Shown: in pieces, positions 19,845-28,938 of the stretch
How the letters are laid out: the number at the start of each line of letters is the position of its first letter
Numbering within the stretch: the first letter of the stretch is position 1
Source: Azonexus hydrophilus
GTDB taxonomy: Bacteria > Pseudomonadota > Gammaproteobacteria > Burkholderiales > Rhodocyclaceae
Length of the DNA stretch: 64,000 nucleotides
NCBI RefSeq assembly: GCF_001956855.1
Contig: NZ_MTHD01000006.1
Location: 1 to 64,000, forward strand
Direction: 5' to 3'
The notes under the pieces: model-generated
Databases searched by the model: none
What the model saw: only the letters and a program-made list of their open reading frames with translations
Told to the model about the DNA's origin: nothing
Translations under genes and position numbers: made by a program

Positions 19845-21701
19845 ATGGATCTGCAAACTATGACTTACCTGGTGGTCGGCGCGTCTTTTGCGCTGTACAT
19901 CGGGATCGCGATCTGGGCACGTGCCGGTAGCACGTCCGAGTTCTATGCTGCCGGCGGCAGCGTTCACCCGATCACCAACGGCATGGCTACGGCTGCCGAC
20001 TGGATGTCCGCAGCTTCCTTCATCTCCATGGCCGGCCTCATCGCCAACATGGGTTACGGTGGCGGCCTGTTCCTGATGGGCTGGACCGGTGGCTACGTTC
20101 TGCTGGCGATGTTGCTGGCCCCGTACCTGCGCAAGTTCGGCAAGTTCACCGTGCCGCAGTTCATCGGTGACCGCTTCTACTCGCAAGGTGCTTCCACCGT
20201 TGCCGTGATCTGTCTGCTCACCGCATCGATCACGTACATCATCGGTCAGATGACCGGCGTTGGCGTGGCCTTCTCCCGCTTCCTGGGCGTTTCCAGCGAC
20301 ACCGGCATCTACATGGGTATGGCCATCGTGTTCGCCTACGCCGTGTTCGGTGGCATGAAGGGCATCACCTACACCCAGGTTGCTCAGTACATCGTGCTGA
20401 TCCTGGCCTACACGGTGCCGGCTGTCTTCATCTCGCTGCAGCTGACTGGCAACGCCATTCCGCAGCTGGGTCTGGGTTCCGACATCAGCGGCACGGATAT
20501 GGCCCTGCTGACCAAGCTCGACCAGGTGGTGACCGACCTCGGTTTCGGCCAATACACGACGACCACGGCCGGCTCCAAGCTGAACATGTTCGTCTATACC
20601 ATGTCGCTGATGATCGGCACCGCCGGTCTGCCGCACGTGATCATGAGATTCTTCACGGTGGCCAAGGTGTCTGATGCCCGTTCCTCCGCTGGTTGGGCTC
20701 TGATCTTCATCGCGCTGCTGTATACGACCGCCCCGGCTGTCGGCGCCATGGCCAAGCTGAACCTGCATGGCACGGTCAACACCGCGGTCGGGCTGGAAAC
20801 CGCTGCCGATGGCACCATGAAGGTCAATCCGGAAATCGTCAAGGCCCGTGCCGACGTCTATGCGACCGAAGCCAGCCTGGTTTATGAACAGCGTCCGGAA
20901 TGGATGAAGCGCTGGGAAAAGACCGGCCTGCTGAAGTTCGAAGACAAGAACGGTGATGGCCGCATCCAGTACTACAACGACAAGACCAAGAACGCCGATG
21001 CTCAAGCCAAGATGGACGCTGCTGGCTGGAAGGGCAACGAGCTGACGGTCAACGCCGACATCATCGTGCTGGCCAATCCGGAAATCGCCCTGCTGCCGAA
21101 CTGGGTTATCGCCCTGGTCGCTGCTGGTGGTCTGGCTGCCGCTCTGTCGACCGCTGCCGGTCTGCTGATGGCCATCTCCGCTGCCGTGTCGCATGACCTC
21201 GTCAAGGGTGTCTTCGTGCCGGACATCAGCGAAAAGAACGAGCTGCTGGCTGGCAAGATCGCCATGGCCGTTGCCATCGTGATCTCCGGCTACCTCGGCC
21301 TGAACCCCCCGGGCTTCGCTGCCGGTACGGTTGCCCTGGCCTTCGGTATCGCCGCCGGCTCGCTGTTCCCCGCCATCATGATGGGTATCTTCTCCAAGAA
21401 GATGAACAAGGAAGGCGCCATGGCCGGCATGCTGGCAGGGCTGTTCGTCGTCCTGTTCTACGTGTTCGCACACAAGGGCATCTTCTTCATCAAGGGTACG
21501 GACTTCGTCGACATGATCGGCGGCCCGAACAGCTTCTTCGGCATCACGCCGGAAGCCTTCGGTGCCATCGGCGCCCTGGTCAACTTCGGTGTCGCCTTCA
21601 TTGTCGACAAGATGACCAAGGAACCGCCGCCGCACATCCAGGCCATGGTTGAAGCCGTGCGTATCCCGCGCGGTGCCAAGGCTGTCGATGGCGCGCACTA
21701 A
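19845..21701 (+). CDS. Sodium:solute symporter (VC_2705 subfamily)
   Basis: Permease of 618 residues with about 13 membrane helices. GSTSEFYAAGGSVHPITNGMA-like segment near residue 25, DWMSAASFISMAGLIANMGYG and GTAGLPHVIMRFFTVAKVSDAR are family signatures. A soluble loop of about 90 residues (roughly 320-410) interrupts the helices and contains DKNGDGRIQYYND at 367-379, which fits an EF-hand calcium loop. Codon use is noticeably richer in GCT and GTT than in neighbouring genes, as in highly expressed genes. Substrate is probably a short carboxylate. Confidence 0.92.
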   Translation: MDLQTMTYLVVGASFALYIGIAIWARAGSTSEFYAAGGSVHPITNGMATAADWMSAASFISMAGLIANMGYGGGLFLMGWTGGYVLLAMLLAPYLRKFGKFTVPQFIGDRFYSQGASTVAVICLLTASITYIIGQMTGVGVAFSRFLGVSSDTGIYMGMAIVFAYAVFGGMKGITYTQVAQYIVLILAYTVPAVFISLQLTGNAIPQLGLGSDISGTDMALLTKLDQVVTDLGFGQYTTTTAGSKLNMFVYTMSLMIGTAGLPHVIMRFFTVAKVSDARSSAGWALIFIALLYTTAPAVGAMAKLNLHGTVNTAVGLETAADGTMKVNPEIVKARADVYATEASLVYEQRPEWMKRWEKTGLLKFEDKNGDGRIQYYNDKTKNADAQAKMDAAGWKGNELTVNADIIVLANPEIALLPNWVIALVAAGGLAAALSTAAGLLMAISAAVSHDLVKGVFVPDISEKNELLAGKIAMAVAIVISGYLGLNPPGFAAGTVALAFGIAAGSLFPAIMMGIFSKKMNKEGAMAGMLAGLFVVLFYVFAHKGIFFIKGTDFVDMIGGPNSFFGITPEAFGAIGALVNFGVAFIVDKMTKEPPPHIQAMVEAVRIPRGAKAVDGAH

Positions 21702-21720
21702 GTCGTATTGAGGTAAGCTT

Positions 21721-21743
21721 CCCCGTCCGGACATCGGACGGGG
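21721..21743 (+). terminator. Hairpin after VC_2705-type symporter
   Basis: Perfect 9-bp stem CCCCGTCCG/CGGACGGGG with loop GACAT, 19 bp after the stop codon. It lacks its own T-run but sits just before a second hairpin. Confidence 0.6.
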
Positions 21744-21748
21744 AATTC

Positions 21749-21784
21749 AAAAACCCCGTTGGCGATGTCGGCGGGGTTTTTTTT
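21749..21784 (+). terminator. Rho-independent terminator
   Basis: AAAACCCCG pairs with CGGGGTTTT around a partly paired centre and is followed by eight T. It ends the symporter operon. Confidence 0.85.
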
Positions 21785-21835
21785 CATTCAGCGGCGGGTT
21801 GTTCTGACCCGGATCGCAGACGTACCGAGGTTCAT

Positions 21836-22243
21836 ATGGTTTTCAATGTCCATGTCGCGCTCACCTGGATTCTGTTCCTGGCGCTCTTCCCCATGGCGTT
21901 CTTCTGGCTGCGCCGGGCCTGGCGCATTGCCATCAACAAGGATTTCTCCGAAGTCGCCATCAAGTACGGCGAGTCGCCACCCAATCCGGAAAAATTCGCC
22001 CCCTACGAGGCCGTGATCAACCTGGTTGCCGGCAGCATTGCGCTGGCCGTCATTGCCGGCGTGCTTGCCGGCGAGCTGGAATACGATGACTGGATGGCGA
22101 TTGCCGGCAGCACCATCTGGTGCAAGTTCTTCCTCAGCTTTGCCCTGAGCCGCCAGGCACATCCGATGAACCTGCCAGGCTTCATGCAGCGCCGGATCAG
22201 CATTCGTCCGGAAAAACAGGCACCGGAAACCGACGAGAAGTAA
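21836..22243 (+). CDS. Unknown membrane protein
   Basis: A 135-residue protein with hydrophobic segments at about 5-25 (FNVHVALTWILFLALFPMAFFW) and 60-80 (VINLVAGSIALAVIAGVLAG) and a charged C-terminal tail. I do not recognise a family. It follows the double terminator and is convergent with ubiC, with 3 bp between the two stop codons. Confidence 0.75.
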   Translation: MVFNVHVALTWILFLALFPMAFFWLRRAWRIAINKDFSEVAIKYGESPPNPEKFAPYEAVINLVAGSIALAVIAGVLAGELEYDDWMAIAGSTIWCKFFLSFALSRQAHPMNLPGFMQRRISIRPEKQAPETDEK

Positions 22244-22246
22244 ACG

Positions 22247-22783
22247 TCAGCCCAGGCTGGCCAGGTTGGCAATTGCCGGCAGGAATACCTCGGTGACCAG
22301 CACGCTGCCATCACCGAGATGATGACGCGAGCGCCGCGCCCAGAATGTCGGCGCTTCGCCGCTCATGGCACACGCGGCGCATACCCGCCGATGCAGCGGA
22401 TGATGCCGGTCAATGCGCATGAACTCGATCGGCCCGCGGCGAAATCCGGGATGCGTAAACAGCAGCGAACCCAGCGAACGGCTGCCGAGACGGGAAAACC
22501 AGCGGCCCAGACGGCCGCTTCTTGCGGTCGACAGCACACTGTGGGCAAAAATCACCGGTACGCCATCGCATTCGAGCAGCACTTCGCGCACTGGCAGACG
22601 ACAACGACCGGCTTCATCGGCCAGCGGCCTGGCCTTTACCTGACGCAGCACGTGCACGCGAAAACTGCGGCAGTGGCGCAGACAGCGCGCCGTCAGCGAA
22701 TCCGGTTCGCGCAGCCAGTCGCTCAGCGGACGACCCGGGCGGTTGGCGATCAGTTGCGCTTGCCAGCGCGGCCGATGCTTCAT
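22247..22783 (-). CDS. ubiC: Chorismate lyase
   Basis: Removes pyruvate from chorismate to give 4-hydroxybenzoate, the first committed step of ubiquinone synthesis; 178 residues. Conserved segments include WLREPDSLTARC, VREVLLECDGVPVIFAHSV and a LGSLLFTHPGFRRGPIEF core. Its start overlaps the stop of the DUF192 gene. Confidence 0.92.
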   Translation of the reverse strand: MKHRPRWQAQLIANRPGRPLSDWLREPDSLTARCLRHCRSFRVHVLRQVKARPLADEAGRCRLPVREVLLECDGVPVIFAHSVLSTARSGRLGRWFSRLGSRSLGSLLFTHPGFRRGPIEFMRIDRHHPLHRRVCAACAMSGEAPTFWARRSRHHLGDGSVLVTEVFLPAIANLASLG

Positions 22784-23226
22784 CAGCGCGGCTGCGGCGC
22801 GCGTTCCAGACCGCGCAGCCTGCTGCCCGGGGCAATGCCGCGCTGTGCAAACCAGCCGCGATTCATTTCCAGCGCGTAGCGCGCCGGCCGGCGGGCGCAG
22901 TGGTTGTCTTCGCTCTGCGGCGTCATGTCCTCGATGTTGATGACTTTCCCTTCGTCATCGAGAAAGGCCACCGACAGCGGGATGTAGGTATTGCGCATCC
23001 ACATGCAGTGCGTGTTGGGCTGGGTGAAGACGAACAGCATGCCGCGCTGCGCCGGCATTGACCGGCGATTCATCAGGCCGATCTGACGATCCTTGTCCTG
23101 CGCTGCGACCTCGGCTTCGATACGATGGAATCCTGCGGTCAACTCCACCATCGGCATCGTTTCCTGGGCCACCACTGCAGTCGCCAATAGGGCGCCGAAA
23201 ACGCCGGCAAACCATGCTGCTTTCAT
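22783..23226 (-). CDS. DUF192 periplasmic protein
   Basis: A 147-residue protein with an N-terminal signal peptide (MKAAWFAGVFGALLATAVVA). The DUF192 domain follows (QIGLMNRRSMPAQRGMLFVF, then MWMRNTYIPLSVAFLD). Function of the family is unknown. I place the start at ATG 23226; a longer in-frame reading to 23637 lies inside the neighbouring gene and is rejected. Confidence 0.9.
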   Translation of the reverse strand: MKAAWFAGVFGALLATAVVAQETMPMVELTAGFHRIEAEVAAQDKDRQIGLMNRRSMPAQRGMLFVFTQPNTHCMWMRNTYIPLSVAFLDDEGKVINIEDMTPQSEDNHCARRPARYALEMNRGWFAQRGIAPGSRLRGLERAPQPR

Positions 23227-23230
23227 TCGT

Positions 23231-23794
23231 CTAGTCTCGCAAATCATCAATCGTTCCTTCCTGCACACGCCATTCGCCCAAGCCCAGCCCGGCGATCGAA
23301 ATCCTGCCGACCGCCGCCCGGACCAGGCGCAGCACAGGATACCCGATTGCTGCGCCCATCCGCCGCACCTGGCGGTTCTTGCCCTCGGCAATGCGAATTT
23401 CCAGCCAGCAGGTCGGGATCGCCGCCCGGTAGCGGATCGGCGGATCGCGCGGCCAGAGGTCCGGCGGCGGGTCGATCCGGCGCACCTGTGCCGGTTGTGC
23501 GGTGAAATCCGACAGCCGGATGCCGGCGCGCAGGCGGTCGAGATCGGCCTCCACCGGCTCGCCCTCGACCTGCGCCCAGTAGGTCTTGACCAACTTGTGT
23601 TTCGGGTCGGCGATGCGCGCCTGCAGCTTGCCGTCATCGGTCAGCAGCAGCAGCCCCTCGCTGTCGGCGTCGAGCCGCCCGGCGACATAGACATCCTTCA
23701 GCGGGATGAACTCGTTCAGCGCCCGCCAGCGCCCTTCCGGCGTGAACTGGCTGAGTACGCCATAGGGCTTGTTGAAAATAACGATTCTCGACAC
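23231..23794 (-). CDS. rluE: Pseudouridine synthase, RsuA/RluE family
   Basis: Isomerises a uridine of 23S rRNA; 187 residues. The catalytic motif GRLDADSEGLLLLT (about 40-53) carries the active Asp, and KNRQVRRM lies near 145. There is no N-terminal S4 domain, which with the short length fits RluE rather than RluB or RsuA. It forms a minus-strand group with DUF192 and ubiC. Confidence 0.88.
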   Translation of the reverse strand: MSRIVIFNKPYGVLSQFTPEGRWRALNEFIPLKDVYVAGRLDADSEGLLLLTDDGKLQARIADPKHKLVKTYWAQVEGEPVEADLDRLRAGIRLSDFTAQPAQVRRIDPPPDLWPRDPPIRYRAAIPTCWLEIRIAEGKNRQVRRMGAAIGYPVLRLVRAAVGRISIAGLGLGEWRVQEGTIDDLRD

Positions 23795-23896
23795 GTCGAC
23801 CGCAAAACTCGATAAAGTCGTGATTTTACGGCAGCTACGGTCAACCGTCCGCGTCCTGCCACGTTATTGCAACATCCGCGCTGAACCTATCCTCCG

Positions 23897-26191
23897 ATGC
23901 CCTCGTTTCACCCCCCGCATGGCGACAAAATTCCGACTATCCCTGCAGCGTGGTCCAGACTGCTTGAACGGCAACTGGAACCCGGTGAAACCATACACGC
24001 CTGGCTGGAAACCGACCTCGACGAGCGCCTGCATTTCGCCGTCGGCCTGATTGTCCTGACCGACCGCCGGCTGCTCGCCGCGGCGCCCGGCGCCAGCGAA
24101 TGCCGCGTCTGGCCGCTGAGCACGACGCAACGCCTCGACCATCACGACCATGCCGGCGTCGGCACGCTGGAACTGTTCGACACCACCGGCCGGCTCGCCT
24201 GCTGGCGCTACACGCTCGGCCGCAACCTGATCGCGCTGCGCCTGATCGGCGAGTTCGACCTGCAGCGCGAGAGCCTGGCCAGCGGCCAGCCAGTGCTGCG
24301 GTCAACCGAGGATTTGTGCCCAAAATGCAAGGCGCCGCTGCCGCCGGGCGAGGATGAATGCCCGATCTGCATCGTCGAGACCAGCACGCCGCCGTCAACG
24401 TGGACGCTGTTCCGCCTGTGGCGCTTCGCCAAACCCTACAAGGGCCGCCTGCTCGCCGGTTTCTTGCTGACGCTGGCGTCGACCGCAGCAACGCTGGTGC
24501 CGCCCTACCTGACGATGCCGCTGATGGACGAGATCCTGATCCCGTTCCAGAACGGCCAGCCGATCGACCAGGACCGGGTCATGCTCTATCTCGGCGGCCT
24601 GCTCGGCGCGGCAGTGCTGGCCTGGGCGCTCGGCTGGCTGCGCACCTACATCCTGGCGCTGGTTTCGGAACGGATCGGCCGCGACCTGCGCACCACCACC
24701 TACGAACACCTGCTGGGACTGTCACTGGAATATTTCGGCGGCAAGCGCACCGGCGACCTGATGGCCCGCATCGGTTCAGAAACCGACCGCATCAACGTCT
24801 TCCTGTCGCTGCACCTGCTCGACTTCGCCACCGACGTGCTGATGATCGCCATGACGTCGGCCATCCTCTTTTCGATCAACCCGTGGCTGGCGCTGGTGAC
24901 CCTGCTGCCGCTGCCCTTCATCGCCTGGCTGATCCACACCGTGCGCGACCGCCTGCGCACCGGTTTCGAGAAGGTGGACCGGGTCTGGGCCGAAGTCACC
25001 AACGTGCTCGCCGACACCATTCCCGGCATCCGCGTGGTCAAGGCCTTCGCCCAGGAAAAGCGCGAGGCCGAGCGCTTCCGCGACGCCAACAAACACAATC
25101 TGGCGCTCAACGACAAACTCAACCGCACCTGGTCGCTGTTCGGCCCGACGGTGACGCTGATGACCGAAATCGGCCTGCTCGTCGTCTGGGGCTTCGGCAT
25201 CTGGCAGATTTCCGAAGGCGACATCACCGTCGGCGTGCTCACCGCCTTCCTCGCCTACATCAGCCGTTTCTACACGCGGCTGGACTCGATGAGCCGCATC
25301 GTTTCGGTGACGCAGAAAGCCGCCGCCGGCGCGAAGCGCATCTTCGACATCCTCGACCATGTGTCGTCGGTGCCGGAACCGACCAAGCCGGTCCATCTCG
25401 GCCAGGTCGAAGGCCGAATCACGCTGAAGCAGGCCAGTTTCCGCTACGGCACCCGGGCGGTCACCCGCGACGTCGACCTGGTCATCGAACCGGGCGAGAT
25501 GATCGGCCTGGTCGGCCACAGCGGCTCCGGCAAATCGACGCTGGTGAACCTGATCTGCCGCTTCTACGACGTCACCGAAGGCGCCGTCTTCATCGACGAT
25601 GTCGACGTGCGCTCGGTGCCGGTCGCCGAATTCCGCCGCAACATCGGCCTGGTGCTGCAGGAGCCTTTCCTGTTCTTCGGCACCATCGCCGAAAACATCG
25701 CCTACGGCAAGCCGGAAGCGACGCGCGCCGAAATCATCGCCGCCGCCCGTGCAGCGCATGCCCACGAATTCATTCTGCGCCTGCCGCACGGCTACGACTC
25801 GCTGGTCGGCGAACGCGGCCAGGGCCTGTCCGGCGGCGAGCGCCAGCGCATCTCGATCGCCCGCGCGCTGCTGATCGATCCGAAGATCCTGATCCTCGAC
25901 GAAGCCACTTCTTCGGTCGACACCGAAACCGAGAAGGAAATCCAGAAGGCGCTGGACAACCTGGTGCGCGGCCGCACCACGATTGCCATCGCCCACCGCT
26001 TGTCTACGCTGCGCAAGGCCGACCGGCTGGTGGTCATGGATCGCGGCCGTATCGTCGAAACCGGGAACCATGACGTGCTGATGGCTGCCGAAGGCCATTA
26101 CTACAAGCTTTACCAGGCCCAGGCGCGCAATGTCGATAGCGAAGACGCCGACCCGGAAGCGCCCGTCGTTCCCAAAACCGTCACCGTCTGA
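23897..26191 (+). CDS. Cyanophycin-locus ABC transporter with N-terminal zinc-ribbon domain
   Basis: Fused half-transporter of 764 residues. Residues 1-135 form a soluble beta-rich domain (LTDRRLLAAAPGASECRVWPL) that resembles a PH-like domain. A zinc ribbon CPKCKAPLPPGEDECPIC lies at about 141-158. An exporter-type membrane domain runs from about 170 to 480 and an ATPase follows with Walker A GHSGSGKST (about 540), LSGGERQR and ILILDEATSSVD. Genes with this layout occur next to cyanophycin synthetases, where they are named cyanophycin-metabolism-associated; the substrate is unknown. DUF1854 and two cphA genes follow on the same strand. Confidence 0.9.
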   Translation: MPSFHPPHGDKIPTIPAAWSRLLERQLEPGETIHAWLETDLDERLHFAVGLIVLTDRRLLAAAPGASECRVWPLSTTQRLDHHDHAGVGTLELFDTTGRLACWRYTLGRNLIALRLIGEFDLQRESLASGQPVLRSTEDLCPKCKAPLPPGEDECPICIVETSTPPSTWTLFRLWRFAKPYKGRLLAGFLLTLASTAATLVPPYLTMPLMDEILIPFQNGQPIDQDRVMLYLGGLLGAAVLAWALGWLRTYILALVSERIGRDLRTTTYEHLLGLSLEYFGGKRTGDLMARIGSETDRINVFLSLHLLDFATDVLMIAMTSAILFSINPWLALVTLLPLPFIAWLIHTVRDRLRTGFEKVDRVWAEVTNVLADTIPGIRVVKAFAQEKREAERFRDANKHNLALNDKLNRTWSLFGPTVTLMTEIGLLVVWGFGIWQISEGDITVGVLTAFLAYISRFYTRLDSMSRIVSVTQKAAAGAKRIFDILDHVSSVPEPTKPVHLGQVEGRITLKQASFRYGTRAVTRDVDLVIEPGEMIGLVGHSGSGKSTLVNLICRFYDVTEGAVFIDDVDVRSVPVAEFRRNIGLVLQEPFLFFGTIAENIAYGKPEATRAEIIAAARAAHAHEFILRLPHGYDSLVGERGQGLSGGERQRISIARALLIDPKILILDEATSSVDTETEKEIQKALDNLVRGRTTIAIAHRLSTLRKADRLVVMDRGRIVETGNHDVLMAAEGHYYKLYQAQARNVDSEDADPEAPVVPKTVTV

Positions 26192-26200
26192 GGCAGGACC

Positions 26201-26671
26201 ATGGCGCATACCCCATTCCAGCTGCAACGCGATTCTTACGGTCGACTCGTCCTGATCGATGAAAACGGCGAACGCCACGAAGGCGTCGTGCCGGTCCGCG
26301 CCTTTCCCATCGCCGCTCCCGACGACGGCATCGCCCTGGTCAACAGCGAAGGCCACGAGGCCGGCTGGGCCGACCGCCTGAGCGACCTGCCGGCGGCCGA
26401 ACGGGCGCTGATCGAGGAAGAACTCGCCAGCCGCGAATTCATGCCGGCGATCGAAGCCATCCTCGCCGTCTCCAGTTTTGCCTGCCCGAGTACCTGGCAG
26501 GTGCGTACCGACCGTGGCCCGGCCGAGGTCCTGCTCAAGGGCGAGGAAGACATCCGTCGCCTGCCGCAGGGCCGTCTGCTGATCGCCGACAGCCACGGCA
26601 TCCAGTTCCTGATTCGCGACCCCGCAGCGCTCGACCGGCACAGCCGGCGGCTGCTCGACCGCTTCCTGTGA
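26201..26671 (+). CDS. DUF1854 protein of the cyanophycin locus
   Basis: A 156-residue cytosolic protein beginning MAHTPFQLQRDSYGRLVLID. It has no signal peptide or membrane segment. The family is found next to cyanophycin synthetase and the zinc-ribbon ABC transporter, but its function is not known. It is 9 bp after the transporter gene and its stop overlaps a possible upstream GTG of cphA'. Confidence 0.85.
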   Translation: MAHTPFQLQRDSYGRLVLIDENGERHEGVVPVRAFPIAAPDDGIALVNSEGHEAGWADRLSDLPAAERALIEEELASREFMPAIEAILAVSSFACPSTWQVRTDRGPAEVLLKGEEDIRRLPQGRLLIADSHGIQFLIRDPAALDRHSRRLLDRFL

Positions 26672-26682
26672 GCCCCGACACC

Positions 26683-28920
26683 ATGAAAAACATCGTCATC
26701 CGCGACATCATCACGCTGCGCGGCCCCAACATCTGGACCTACCGGCCGGTACTCGAAGCCTGGGTGGACATCGGCGAACTGGAGGAATTTCCCTCCAACA
26801 AGATTCCCGGCTTCCCCGAGCGCCTGGCTGCCTGGCTGCCGTCGCTGGTCGAGCACCGCTGCAGCTACGAGGAACGCGGCGGTTTCCTGCGCCGGGTCGA
26901 GGAAGGCACCTGGCCCGGTCACATCCTCGAACACGTGTCGCTCGAACTGCAGAACCTCGCCGGCCTGCCCGGCGGTTTCGGCAAGGCGCGCGAAACCACC
27001 GAATACGGCGTGTACAAGGTGGTCATCCGCGCCTGGCACGAAGAAGTCACGCGCGCCGCGCTGCACAAGGCGCGCGACCTGCTCATGGCGGCGATCGAGG
27101 ACCGGCCGTTCGATGTCGATGAAGCGGTCGAGGAACTGCGCGACATGGTCGATTCCAAGTGTCTCGGCCCGTCGACCGCAAGCATCGTCGATGCCGCCGA
27201 CGACCGCGACATCCCGGCGATCCGCCTGCTCGACGACGGCAACCTGGTGCAGCTCGGCTACGGCGCCGCGATGCGCCGCATCTGGACGGCCGAAACCGAC
27301 CGCACCAGCGCCATCGCCGAAACCATCTCGCGCGACAAGGACCTGACCAAGTCGCTGCTCGAATCCTGCGGCGTGCCGATTCCCGAAGGCCGCGAGGTGA
27401 AGAGCGTCGACGACGCCTGGGAAGCCGCCGAGGACATCGGCCTGCCGGTCTGCATCAAGCCGGTGGACGGCAACCACGGGCGCGGCGTGTTCATCGACGT
27501 GAATACCCGCGAGGAAGTCGAAAAAGCCTGGAACATCGCTGTCGACGAAGGCTCCGGCGTCCTCGTCGAACGCTCGATCCCGGGCGTCGAACACCGCCTG
27601 CTGATCGTCGGCGACAAGATGGTCGCGGCCAATCGCAGCGAAATGATCACCGTCACCGGCGACGGCCAGTCTACGGTGCGCGAACTGATCGACAGCCAGG
27701 TCAATACCGACCCGCGCCGCGGCCCGACCGAACTGCACCCGCTGTCGATCATCCGCATCGATTCGGCAGCCCGCATGGAACTCGGCCGCCAGGGTCTGGA
27801 CGCCGATGCGATCCCGGCTGCCGGCCGTGAAGTGCTGATCCAGCGCACCGCCAACCACGCTTTCGACTGCACCGACGAAGTCCATCCGGAAACCGCCGCC
27901 GTCTGCGCGCTGGCGGCGCGCATCGTCGGCCTCGACATTGCCGGGGTCGACCTCGTCTGCAAGGACATTTCCAAACCGCTGGCCGAACAGGGCGGCGCCA
28001 TCGTCGAAGTCAACGCCGGCCCTAGCCTGCTGATGCATCTGAAACCCGGCGTCGGCAAGGCCCGGCCGGTCGGCAAGGCGATCGTCGGCAATCTCTTCGG
28101 CCCGCAGGAAAGCGGCCGCATCCCGGTCGTCGGCGTTTCCGGCTCGCGCGGCAAGACACCGGTCGCCCGCATCGTCGCCCACCTGCTGCACCTGTCCGGC
28201 AAGCAGGTCGGCCTGGCCTGCAGCCAGGGCGTCTTCCTCGGCCAGCGCCAGGTGCAGAAGACCGACGCCGCCAACTGGACCGGCGGTCGCCGGCTGCTGC
28301 TCAACCGCACTGTCGAAGCGGCAGTCATCGAGAACGGCGGCCGCGTCATCCTCGGTGAAGGCCTGCCCTACGACCGCTGCCAGGTCGGCATCGTCACCAA
28401 CATCCTGCCCGATGGCGAAGATCTCAGCCGCTGGAACATCCAGCCGAGCGGCGGCGAATACTTCACCACCTGGCGCGCCACCTACCGCACCCAGGTCGAT
28501 GTCGTCCTCAAGGGCGGCCATGCCGTGCTCAACGCCGACGATCCGGCGGTTGCCGATCTCGCCGAGCTGTGTGACGGCGACGTCACCTTCTTTGCCGCCG
28601 ACCCCGGCTGCCCGACCCTGAACGAACACCGTGCGGCTGGAAAACGTGCGGTCTACGTCAGCGAAGGCCGCATTTGTCTGGCCAGCGGCAGCGACGAAAT
28701 CCGGCTGTGCCGGCTCGGCGACGTCCCGGCCATCGGCAAGGCCCGGAAACCGGAAACGGTCGCCAATGTGCTCGCTGCTGTCGCCGCCGGCTGGGCACTC
28801 GGCCTGACCCAGGACGTCATCGTCACCGGCATCAAGACTTACGGCCTGGAACTGGCCGACCCCTTCGCCCTGCTGCCCCGCCGTGCCCGCAAGTCGGCCG
28901 GTGTCGCCAGCCGCATCTAA
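26683..28920 (+). CDS. cphA': Cyanophycin synthetase paralogue CphA', C-terminally short
   Basis: ATP-dependent ligase of the CphA family, 745 residues from ATG 26683 (MKNIVIRDIITLRGPNIW); GTG 26668 is an alternative start. Domains: N-terminal domain 1-160, ATP-grasp about 215-470 (GLPVCIKPVDGNHGRGVFID), and the Mur-ligase-like central domain with P-loop SGSRGKTPVAR near 487. The protein stops where the C-terminal Mur lobe would begin, about 115 residues short of the neighbour CphA. Similar pairs are known in Cupriavidus. Its own activity cannot be judged from sequence. Confidence 0.92.
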   Translation: MKNIVIRDIITLRGPNIWTYRPVLEAWVDIGELEEFPSNKIPGFPERLAAWLPSLVEHRCSYEERGGFLRRVEEGTWPGHILEHVSLELQNLAGLPGGFGKARETTEYGVYKVVIRAWHEEVTRAALHKARDLLMAAIEDRPFDVDEAVEELRDMVDSKCLGPSTASIVDAADDRDIPAIRLLDDGNLVQLGYGAAMRRIWTAETDRTSAIAETISRDKDLTKSLLESCGVPIPEGREVKSVDDAWEAAEDIGLPVCIKPVDGNHGRGVFIDVNTREEVEKAWNIAVDEGSGVLVERSIPGVEHRLLIVGDKMVAANRSEMITVTGDGQSTVRELIDSQVNTDPRRGPTELHPLSIIRIDSAARMELGRQGLDADAIPAAGREVLIQRTANHAFDCTDEVHPETAAVCALAARIVGLDIAGVDLVCKDISKPLAEQGGAIVEVNAGPSLLMHLKPGVGKARPVGKAIVGNLFGPQESGRIPVVGVSGSRGKTPVARIVAHLLHLSGKQVGLACSQGVFLGQRQVQKTDAANWTGGRRLLLNRTVEAAVIENGGRVILGEGLPYDRCQVGIVTNILPDGEDLSRWNIQPSGGEYFTTWRATYRTQVDVVLKGGHAVLNADDPAVADLAELCDGDVTFFAADPGCPTLNEHRAAGKRAVYVSEGRICLASGSDEIRLCRLGDVPAIGKARKPETVANVLAAVAAGWALGLTQDVIVTGIKTYGLELADPFALLPRRARKSAGVASRI

Positions 28921-28938
28921 CGCTGAGAAAGACCGATC

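Noticed and set aside
19704..21734. Minus-strand frame of 676 codons over the second symporter
   Set aside because: Shadow frame; the symporter on the plus strand is certain.
22783..23637. Long DUF192 start at 23637
   Set aside because: The extension lies antiparallel in another frame of the pseudouridine synthase gene; the signal peptide begins at 23226.
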